64,000 nucleotides of DNA from Pacificoceanicola sp049803835 (GTDB lineage Bacteria > Pseudomonadota > Alphaproteobacteria > Rhodobacterales > Rhodobacteraceae): contig NZ_JBNAGK010000003.1 in NCBI RefSeq assembly GCF_049803835.1, forward strand, positions 186,001 to 250,000, read 5' to 3'. The notes under the pieces were generated by a model. That model made no database searches and had not been told where the DNA came from. It saw only the letters and a list, made by a program, of their open reading frames with translations. The position numbers and the translations under genes are program-made. How positions within the stretch are numbered: the stretch's first letter is position 1; each line of letters starts with the position of its first letter. Below, piece by piece: positions 58,269-64,000 of this stretch.

Positions 58269-59534
58269 TTACTGCAAGGCACGCCAGCCGATATCGCGGC
58301 GACAGAAACCCTCCGGCCAGTTGGTTGCGTCCACCATGGCATAGGCCCGGTCGCGGGCCTCTTGCAGGCTCGCCCCGCGCGCCGTGGCGTTGAGCACCCG
58401 GCCGCCGGAGGCGATGATCTGCCGGTCCCGCTCCGTGGTCCCGGCGTGGAACATCATGTGGAAGCTGTCCTCCGGCAGGGTGTCGAGCCCCTTGATGACC
58501 GAGCCTTTTGCGTAGTCGCCCGGATACCCGTTCGCAGCCAGCACCACCGTCATCGCGTGATCGTCGGCCCAGGTCACCTGCGCCTCCGCCAGCCGCCCCT
58601 CGGCGCAGGCCTGCATCAGGTCGAGCGCCTGCGCACCGAGCCGCAGCATCAGCACCTGGCATTCGGGATCGCCGAAGCGGACGTTGTATTCCACGAGGCG
58701 CGGCTGTCCGTTCTCGATCATCAACCCGACATACAGAACACCCTGGTAGGGCATCCCGCGCCGGGCCATTTCCGCCATGGTCGGTCGGACGATTTCTTCG
58801 AGCGCCTTCTGCGTGACGGCCTCGTCCATGATCGGGGCGGGGCTGTAGGCGCCCATGCCGCCGGTGTTCGGGCCGGTGTCGCCGTCGCCGACACGCTTGT
58901 GGTCCTGCGCGGTGCCGACGGGCAGGCAGGTCTCTCCGTCGACCAGCACGAAGAAGGACGCCTCCTCGCCGGTCATGAACTCCTCGATGACCACTTCCGC
59001 CCCGGCGCTGCCGAAACTGCCGCCGAACATGTCGTCGATGGCCGCCTCGGCCTCTGCCACGGTTTCGGCAATGATCACACCCTTGCCCGCCGCAAGCCCG
59101 TCCGCCTTGACTACGATGGGCGCACCATTGGCGCGGACGTGCGCCTTGGCTGTTTCGGCATCGGTGAAATGGCCATAGGCGGCGGTCGGCGCCTTGGCGG
59201 CGTCGCAGATTTCCTTGGTAAAGGATTTCGACGCTTCCAGCCGCGCGGCGGCGGCGGAGGGGCCGAAGACCGCGAACCCGGCGCTGCGCAGCGTGTCGGC
59301 CACGCCCGCGGCGAGCGGGGCTTCGGGGCCGATGATCACCAGGTCGATGGCGTTTTCGAACGCGAATTCCGCCACCGCGCCGCCGTCCAGGATGTCCAGC
59401 GCCGCGCATTCCGCGATCATTGCGATCCCGGCGTTGCCGGGCGCGACGATGAGCTTGTCGCATTTCGGGTTCTGCAGCGTGGCCCAGGCCAGCGCGTGTT
59501 CCCGGCCGCCGCTGCCGAGGATGAGGATGTTCAT
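58269..59534 (-). CDS. purD: Phosphoribosylamine-glycine ligase
   Basis: A 421-residue GARS, full length. It begins MNILILGSGGREHALAWA, with GPEAPLAAGVADTL, the ATP-grasp loop IVVKADGLAAGKGVIIAE, and the metal-binding RLVEYNVRFGDPECQ. It makes glycinamide ribonucleotide in purine synthesis. GGAGCCCGCCC precedes the ATG at 59534. It is divergent from xseA, and the 155-bp gap includes an extragenic TATTTG module. Confidence 0.96.
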   Translation of the reverse strand: MNILILGSGGREHALAWATLQNPKCDKLIVAPGNAGIAMIAECAALDILDGGAVAEFAFENAIDLVIIGPEAPLAAGVADTLRSAGFAVFGPSAAAARLEASKSFTKEICDAAKAPTAAYGHFTDAETAKAHVRANGAPIVVKADGLAAGKGVIIAETVAEAEAAIDDMFGGSFGSAGAEVVIEEFMTGEEASFFVLVDGETCLPVGTAQDHKRVGDGDTGPNTGGMGAYSPAPIMDEAVTQKALEEIVRPTMAEMARRGMPYQGVLYVGLMIENGQPRLVEYNVRFGDPECQVLMLRLGAQALDLMQACAEGRLAEAQVTWADDHAMTVVLAANGYPGDYAKGSVIKGLDTLPEDSFHMMFHAGTTERDRQIIASGGRVLNATARGASLQEARDRAYAMVDATNWPEGFCRRDIGWRALQ

Positions 59535-59590
59535 GGGCGGGCTCCTGTGTTTGACATGCGCTGCGCGCCGGGGGTTCCACCCCCGCACCC

Positions 59591-59615
59591 CGGAGGTATT
59601 TGGGGACCAAAGAAG
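59591..59615. repeat. GGAGGTATTTGGGGACCAAAGAAG extragenic module
   Basis: Inverted partial copy of the module at 44188 (CTTCTTTGGTCC..AAATACC). It lies between the divergent purD and xseA genes, where it must be part of the leader of one of them. Confidence 0.6.
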
Positions 59616-59689
59616 CACGAGGGGCGCTTTTGTCTTCTTCGCTGCTCCTTTAAGGTCGGGGGGCTTTGGAGGCAAGGGAGCGCTGGCGA

Positions 59690-61252
59690 ATGGATCTTCT
59701 GGACGACGAACCGGCGGGGAACACACCGGAGTATTCGGTTTCCGAGCTGTCCGGCGCGGTCAAGCGGATGATCGAGGGCGAGTTCGGCTTCGTGCGGGTG
59801 CGCGGCGAGGTCGGGCGGGTGACGCGGCCGCGCTCCGGGCATGTCTATCTCGATCTGAAGGACGACCGCGCGGTGATCTCGGGGATCCTGTGGAAGGGCG
59901 TGGCCGACCGGCTGCAGACCCTGCCGGAGGAAGGCATGGAGGTGATCGCCACCGGGCGGATGACCACCTTTCCGGGGCAGTCCAAGTACCAGATCGTCAT
60001 CGACGACATCCGGCCCGCGGGCATGGGTGCGCTCATGGCCATGCTGGAGAAGCGCAAGGCGCAGATGCAGGCGGAAGGGCTGTTCGATCCGGCGCGGAAG
60101 CGGGCCTTGCCGTACCTGCCGGAGATCATCGGAGTGGTAACCTCTCCCACCGGGGCGGTGATCCGGGACATCCTGCATCGCTTGCGGGAGCGGTTTCCGC
60201 GCAAGGTGCTGATCTGGCCGGTGGCGGTGCAGGGCGCGGCCTGTGCGCCGGAGGTGGCGCGGGCCATCGAAGGGTTCAACCGGCTGACACCGGGCGGGGC
60301 CCTGCCGCGGCCGGATCTGCTGATCGTGGCGCGGGGCGGCGGCTCGGTCGAGGATCTCTGGGGCTTCAACGAGGAGATCGTGGTGCGGGCGGCGGCGGCG
60401 TCGCAGATCCCGCTGATCTCCGCGGTCGGGCATGAGACAGATACCACGCTGATCGACTACGCCTCGGACAAGCGCGCGCCGACGCCGACGGCGGCGGCGG
60501 AGATGGCCGTGCCGGTCAGGCTCGACCTGATGGGCTGGGTGAGCGACGCGGGCACCCGGATGACGCGGGCCATGGGGCAGCGCATCGAGGTGCGCGGCCA
60601 GCGGCTGCGCGACCTGGCGCGGGCGCTGCCGCGGCCGGAGGAACTGGTCGAAGGGCCACGGCAACGGCTCGACGTCTTGGGCGACCGGCTGCCGGGGGCG
60701 CTGCAGCGGCTGGTGGACCGGCGGCGGCTGCGCCTGAGCGAGCAGGCCGGGAGCCTGCGCCCCTCCGTGCTGAGCCGCGCCATCGCGGTGGAGCGAAGCA
60801 AGCTGGCCGACCGCGGCGCCCGGCTGTCCCCGGCGCTGGAGCGGCTTGTCCTGCAGCGGCGCGAGGCGCTGGCGCGGCGGGCGGACCGGCTCAGCCTCAC
60901 GCCCATCCGCCGCGAGATCGCTGCGCAAGGCGAACGGCTGGACGCCCTGACCCGGCGCATGGAGCAGGCGCACACCGGGCGCATCGCGCAGGCGCGGCAA
61001 AAGCTGGAGGCCGTGGACCGGCTGCGCGAGACGCTGGGCTATCGCGAGACGCTGCGGCGCGGCTACGCCGTGGTGCGTGGCGATGGCGCGCTGGTGACGA
61101 CCCGCGAGGCGGCGGCTCGGGCCTCGGTCTTCGAGATCGAGTTCGCCGATGGCACGCTGACGGTTGGCGGCGGTGCCGACCCGGAGCGGCCGAAACCGAA
61201 GCCCGCTGCGAAACCGAAGACCCCGCCGCCGGAGCAGGGAAGCCTGTTCTGA
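59690..61252 (+). CDS. xseA: Exodeoxyribonuclease VII large subunit
   Basis: A 520-residue XseA. An OB-fold DNA-binding domain (about 14-110, with VRGEVGRVTRPRSGHVYLDL) precedes the catalytic domain, marked by GVVTSPTGAVIRDI, IVARGGGSVEDLW and SAVGHETDTTLIDYASDKRAPTPTA. A long coiled-coil region rich in Arg/Leu (about 280-440) follows, then the conserved RGYAVVRGDG. It degrades single-stranded DNA with XseB, which is not encoded next to it. GGGAGCGCTGGCGA precedes the ATG. Confidence 0.95.
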   Translation: MDLLDDEPAGNTPEYSVSELSGAVKRMIEGEFGFVRVRGEVGRVTRPRSGHVYLDLKDDRAVISGILWKGVADRLQTLPEEGMEVIATGRMTTFPGQSKYQIVIDDIRPAGMGALMAMLEKRKAQMQAEGLFDPARKRALPYLPEIIGVVTSPTGAVIRDILHRLRERFPRKVLIWPVAVQGAACAPEVARAIEGFNRLTPGGALPRPDLLIVARGGGSVEDLWGFNEEIVVRAAAASQIPLISAVGHETDTTLIDYASDKRAPTPTAAAEMAVPVRLDLMGWVSDAGTRMTRAMGQRIEVRGQRLRDLARALPRPEELVEGPRQRLDVLGDRLPGALQRLVDRRRLRLSEQAGSLRPSVLSRAIAVERSKLADRGARLSPALERLVLQRREALARRADRLSLTPIRREIAAQGERLDALTRRMEQAHTGRIAQARQKLEAVDRLRETLGYRETLRRGYAVVRGDGALVTTREAAARASVFEIEFADGTLTVGGGADPERPKPKPAAKPKTPPPEQGSLF

Positions 61253-61309
61253 GGAACGTCGCGCAACCCATTGTGTAAACGGCAGGCTTTACTTTGTGTT
61301 CTGCACTCG

Positions 61310-61345
61310 CATAGACTTTTTCTGCAATGCTGCATGACAGGGAGA
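61310..61345 (+). promoter_or_regulatory. TGC-rich site upstream of phaR
   Basis: CTGCACTCGCA (near 61301) and CTGCAATGCTGCA (about 61323-61335) lie within 50 bp of the phaR start. PhaR of related bacteria binds TGC-containing repeats and represses its own gene. The match is by eye and not exact, so autoregulation is inferred. Confidence 0.4.
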
Positions 61346-61352
61346 GCCACTA

Positions 61353-61904
61353 ATGGCGGAGTCCGAAAAGCCACTGCTGATCAAGCGCTATGCCAGCCGT
61401 CGGCTCTACAACACCGAAACTTCGGACTACGTGACGCTCGAGGACATCTCCGGCTTCATCCGCGACGGGCGCGAGGTGCAGATCATCGACCTCAAATCCG
61501 GCGACGACCTGACCCGGCAATACCTGCTGCAGATCGTGGCCGAGCATGAGAGCAAGGGCGAGAACGTCCTGCCGATTGCCGTGCTGACCGACCTCGTGCG
61601 CAGCTACACCACGCAGGCGGGGACCATGGTGCCGCAGTTCCTCGCCGCCAGTTTCGAGGCCTTCCAGAAGAGCCAGTCGAAATGGGTGGAGAACATGAAC
61701 TCGATCAACCCGATGGCGAAGCTCCCCGGGTTCGAGGCGATGCAGGCGCAGCAGGAGGCCTTCCTGAAGGCGATGACCGGCGGCGTCGGCAAGTCCTGGT
61801 CGGGACCGTCCGAGGATGACAGCCCGAAGGAGGGCGAGGACCTCGACGCGATCCGCAAGCAACTGGCGGACCTGCAAAGCAAGCTGTCGAAGCTCGACAA
61901 GTAG
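61353..61904 (+). CDS. phaR: Polyhydroxyalkanoate synthesis repressor
   Basis: A 183-residue PhaR. The N-terminal DNA-binding domain reads KRYASRRLYNTETSDYVTLE and DLTRQYLLQIVAEHE, the PHB accumulation regulator signature. The middle has SFEAFQKSQSKWVENMNSIN, a phasin-like helix, and the C-terminus is an acidic coiled coil (QLADLQSKLSKLDK). It senses PHA granules and represses phasin genes. No phaA, phaB, phaC or phaP is within the window. ACAGGGAGAGCC precedes the ATG. Confidence 0.92.
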   Translation: MAESEKPLLIKRYASRRLYNTETSDYVTLEDISGFIRDGREVQIIDLKSGDDLTRQYLLQIVAEHESKGENVLPIAVLTDLVRSYTTQAGTMVPQFLAASFEAFQKSQSKWVENMNSINPMAKLPGFEAMQAQQEAFLKAMTGGVGKSWSGPSEDDSPKEGEDLDAIRKQLADLQSKLSKLDK

Positions 61905-61931
61905 GCCTGATCAAACCGATTTTCCGCATGT

Positions 61932-61962
61932 CGGCCCGGATTCGCTGGACGAGTCCGGGCCG
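61932..61962. terminator. Bidirectional terminator between phaR and the Lrp gene
   Basis: CGGCCCGGA (61932-61940) pairs with TCCGGGCCG (61954-61962). A T-rich stretch (CCATTTTCGG) follows some bases later on the plus strand, and on the minus strand a short ATCGG..TTTGATC. Confidence 0.65.
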
Positions 61963-61981
61963 ATGTCCATTTTCGGGGCTC

Positions 61982-62458
61982 TCAGCCGACCGGCAGCGGC
62001 GCATCGCCCTTCGGCTGGTTCATCACGATCTGCGAATGCACGCGGGAGACGCTGCGATGGGCCAGCAGGACCTCGTGGATCAGCCGGTTCAGCGCCGGCA
62101 GGTCGGGGCAGAACACGCGCAGGAGGTAGTCCGCCTCGCCGGTCATGGTCCAGGCGCTGACGATCTCCGGGCGGGTGCCGATCAGCCGGGTGAAACTGCT
62201 GCCTTCGTCCGAGCCGTGCCGGGCGAGTTGCACCTGCACGAAGGCCTGCACGTCCAGGCCGAGCCGCGCCGGGTCGAGCCGGGCGCGATACCCGACGATG
62301 AGACCTGCCTCTTCCAGCCGCTGACGGCGGCGGCCGATCTGGCTGGCGGAGAGGTTGAGCCGCTCCGACAACTCCTGCGCGGTGGCGTGGGCGTCCCTTT
62401 GCAGTTCTGTCAGAAGGGCGCGGTCGGTTGAGTCGAGGCTGATGCGGGGATCTTGCAT
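61982..62458 (-). CDS. Lrp/AsnC family transcriptional regulator
   Basis: A 158-residue feast-famine regulator. The winged HTH is at residues 8-65 (LDSTDRALLTELQRDAHATA then LNLSASQIGRRRQRLEEAGL), then the RAM effector domain with ARLDPARLGLDVQAFVQVQL and MTGEADYLLRVFCPDLPAL. It is divergent from the 4-hydroxyphenylpyruvate dioxygenase gene, 116 bp apart, so control of aromatic amino acid breakdown is the simplest expectation; an amino acid such as tyrosine or phenylalanine would be the effector. Confidence 0.9.
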   Translation of the reverse strand: MQDPRISLDSTDRALLTELQRDAHATAQELSERLNLSASQIGRRRQRLEEAGLIVGYRARLDPARLGLDVQAFVQVQLARHGSDEGSSFTRLIGTRPEIVSAWTMTGEADYLLRVFCPDLPALNRLIHEVLLAHRSVSRVHSQIVMNQPKGDAPLPVG

Positions 62459-62574
62459 GATCTGAGCGTATCACGCGAGTTCTGCGCGGACAATCGTCTG
62501 AGAAAGGCGAGAATGCGCACTTCTTGCGCTGATTGCGGCCTATCATGGCCCCAACGCGCAAACAGGAGGACTTC

Positions 62575-63672
62575 ATGGGACCTTTCCCGCACGACGCCCC
62601 GCAGGCCACCATCACCAAGGAAAACCCCGCCGGAACCGACGGGTTCGAATTCGTCGAATTCGCCCATCCGAACCCCCAGGAGTTGCGCGACCTCTTCGCG
62701 CGGATGGGCTATGTCCATGTCGCCAACCACAAGACCAAGGCGGTCGAGCTTTGGCAGCAGGGTGACATCACATACGTGCTGAACGCCGATCCGGACAGCT
62801 TTGCCGCCCGCTTCGTGGAGGAGCACGGCCCCTGTGCGCCCGCGATGGCGTGGCGCGTCGTGGATGCGCAGCATGCCTTCACCCATGCGGTGAAGAACGG
62901 CGCGGAACCCTATGACGGCGAAGACAAAACTGTCAATTGGCCGGCCATCAAGGGGATCGGCGGAAGCCTGATCTACTTCACCGATCAATACTACGACACC
63001 TCGCCCTACAACACCGAGTTCGACTGGATCGAGCAGTCGAAGCCGCGCGGCGTGGGGTTCTATTACCTCGATCACCTGACGCACAACGTGTTCAAGGGCA
63101 ACATGGACACCTGGTTCGACTTCTACGGCAAACTGTTCAATTTCCGCGAGATCCGGTTCTTTGACATTCAGGGCAAGTACACCGGCCTGTTCAGCCGTGC
63201 GCTGACCTCGCCCTGCGGCCGCATCCGCATTCCGATCAACGAGGACCGGGGCGAGACCGGGCAGATCGTCGCCTATCTCAAGAAGTACAAGGGCGAGGGC
63301 ATCCAGCACATCGCCGTGGGTGCGCGCAACATCTATGACGCGACGGATGCCATCGCGGACAAGGGCGTGCAGTTCATGCCCGGGCCGCCCGACAGCTATT
63401 ATGCGCTTTCCTTCGACCGGGTCACCGGCCACGAGGAGCCGGTCGAGCGGATGAAGAAACACGGCATCCTGATCGACGGCGAAGGCGTTGTCGACGGAGG
63501 CGAGACCCGTATCCTGTTGCAGATCTTCTCGAAGACCGTGATCGGTCCGATTTTTTTCGAGTTCATCGAGCGCAAGGGCGACGACGGGTTTGGCGAAGGC
63601 AACTTCAAGGCGCTGTTCGAGTCGATCGAGCGCGAGCAGATCGAGAACGGCGAGTTGAAGGAAGCCGGCTGA
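62575..63672 (+). CDS. hpd: 4-hydroxyphenylpyruvate dioxygenase
   Basis: A 365-residue HPPD. The VOC-fold iron ligands are His in YLDHLTHNVF, His in GIQHIAVG and Glu in FFEFIER, near the C-terminus. It converts 4-hydroxyphenylpyruvate to homogentisate in tyrosine degradation. The ATG at 62575 has AGGAGGACTTC upstream and fits the family N-terminus; an in-frame ATG at 62533 would place the Shine-Dalgarno inside the gene. A strong terminator follows. No hmgA or fahA lies within the window. Confidence 0.95.
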   Translation: MGPFPHDAPQATITKENPAGTDGFEFVEFAHPNPQELRDLFARMGYVHVANHKTKAVELWQQGDITYVLNADPDSFAARFVEEHGPCAPAMAWRVVDAQHAFTHAVKNGAEPYDGEDKTVNWPAIKGIGGSLIYFTDQYYDTSPYNTEFDWIEQSKPRGVGFYYLDHLTHNVFKGNMDTWFDFYGKLFNFREIRFFDIQGKYTGLFSRALTSPCGRIRIPINEDRGETGQIVAYLKKYKGEGIQHIAVGARNIYDATDAIADKGVQFMPGPPDSYYALSFDRVTGHEEPVERMKKHGILIDGEGVVDGGETRILLQIFSKTVIGPIFFEFIERKGDDGFGEGNFKALFESIEREQIENGELKEAG

Positions 63673-63714
63673 GGCGCGATCCGAAAAGCCAAGCGCCCGT
63701 CCGGCAGGGAGGAG

Positions 63715-63745
63715 AAGGCGTCCGCATCCGGCGGACGCCTTTTTC
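63715..63745 (+). terminator. hpd terminator
   Basis: AAGGCGTCCGC (63715-63725) pairs with GCGGACGCCTT (63731-63741), followed by Ts up to 63744. Confidence 0.88.
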
Positions 63746-63859
63746 ACGCCGGGATGCGGGTGCGGCGCAACTTTGCTGCGCTGCGCAGATATTTGCTATA
63801 GGCATGTTTGAAAACCTCGCCTATCCTCCGCATCGGACTGGATTTTTCAGAGGTGGCGG

Positions 63860-64000
63860 GTGCTGGAACTCGACCATATCGCGGTGGCGGGCGAGACGCT
63901 CGAAGAGGCTGTGGACCATATCGAGGCGCGGCTTGGCCGGGTCATGCGGCCCGGGGGGCATCATGCCCGGTTTGCCACGCATAACGCCCTGCTCGGGATC
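63860..64000 (+). CDS. Glyoxalase-like (VOC) domain protein, 5' end only
   Basis: A GTG at 63860 with AGGTGG upstream opens 47 codons to the window edge. The peptide starts VLELDHIAVAGETLEEAVDH and continues with a G-rich turn and GGHHARFATHNALL. This matches the first module of glyoxalase-like PF13468-type proteins, with His in LDHIAVA as a likely metal ligand. The product cannot be named from the fragment. Confidence 0.7.
   Translation, partial: MLELDHIAVAGETLEEAVDHIEARLGRVMRPGGHHARFATHNALLGI

Overview
The window is high-GC bacterial chromosome that reads as a member of the Rhodobacterales (Roseobacter/Paracoccus-type Alphaproteobacteria). The evidence is three VPLPA-CTERM sorting-signal proteins, a TRAP transporter, a PhaR regulator, an alphaproteobacterial LexA box (GTTC-N7-GTTC) in front of mmcB, ribB-ribH-nusB order, RluA-RpoH adjacency and several small families typical of the group (DUF2842, DUF4386, DUF6476- and DUF6524-like). 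Gene density is high and most starts have a clear Shine-Dalgarno sequence. Two genes are cut by the window edges: a DegT-type aminotransferase at the left and a glyoxalase-like protein at the right.

Layout. 1-5.9 kb (minus): a gamma-glutamyl amine/polyamine-type cluster of two glutamine-synthetase-like ligases, a class I glutamine amidotransferase and a PuuB-like FAD oxidoreductase, then the DegT aminotransferase. 6.2-11.2 kb (minus): a polar amino acid ABC transporter (ATPase, binding protein, two permeases) with VPLPA-CTERM genes placed inside and after it. 11.3-13.0 kb: two TerB-like genes and a PhnD-like binding protein. 13.0-17.4 kb: rlmJ, an AT-richer gene of unknown function, pyrG, secG. 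17.8-21.2 kb: DUF6524-like protein and acetyltransferase, purA, DUF2842, a third VPLPA-CTERM protein. 21.3-29.8 kb: a very large acidic protein, thiamin pyrophosphokinase, two EamA exporters, an AEC transporter, an MBL hydrolase and TatD. 29.9-33.9 kb: tRNA-Tyr, a TrmH/RlmB methyltransferase, two zinc-ribbon proteins, ribB-ribH-nusB.

33.9-39.5 kb is the most unusual part. It holds an XRE-HTH/coiled-coil/TPR protein with six almost identical 126-bp repeats, preceded by a 30-residue membrane peptide and by three copies of the palindrome GTTGASTCAAC, then a ClpP-like periplasmic protein paired with a coiled-coil membrane protein, and the SOS-controlled mmcB. 39.9-47.5 kb: fatty acid desaturase, TRAP transporter (dctP-dctQ-dctM), DUF6476-like/RluA divergent pair with overlapping start codons, DUF4386, and rpoH with an apparent sigma-32 promoter. 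47.6-64 kb: oxidoreductases, an XRE regulator, HisN, 8-oxoguanine and guanine deaminases, MgtE, 5-formyl-THF cyclo-ligase, bestrophin, lipoprotein, purD, xseA, phaR, an Lrp regulator divergent from 4-hydroxyphenylpyruvate dioxygenase.

The non-coding DNA is rich in structure. There are dispersed extragenic elements (TATTTG..AGAAGAA modules, CAAAATTTTG hairpins, GTGAG..CTCAC hairpins) and a two-copy bipartite GTAC element (13.8 and 33.9 kb). Each GTAC copy lies just beyond the 3' end of an apparently acquired gene. I saw no insertion sequence, prophage, CRISPR array or rRNA operon.
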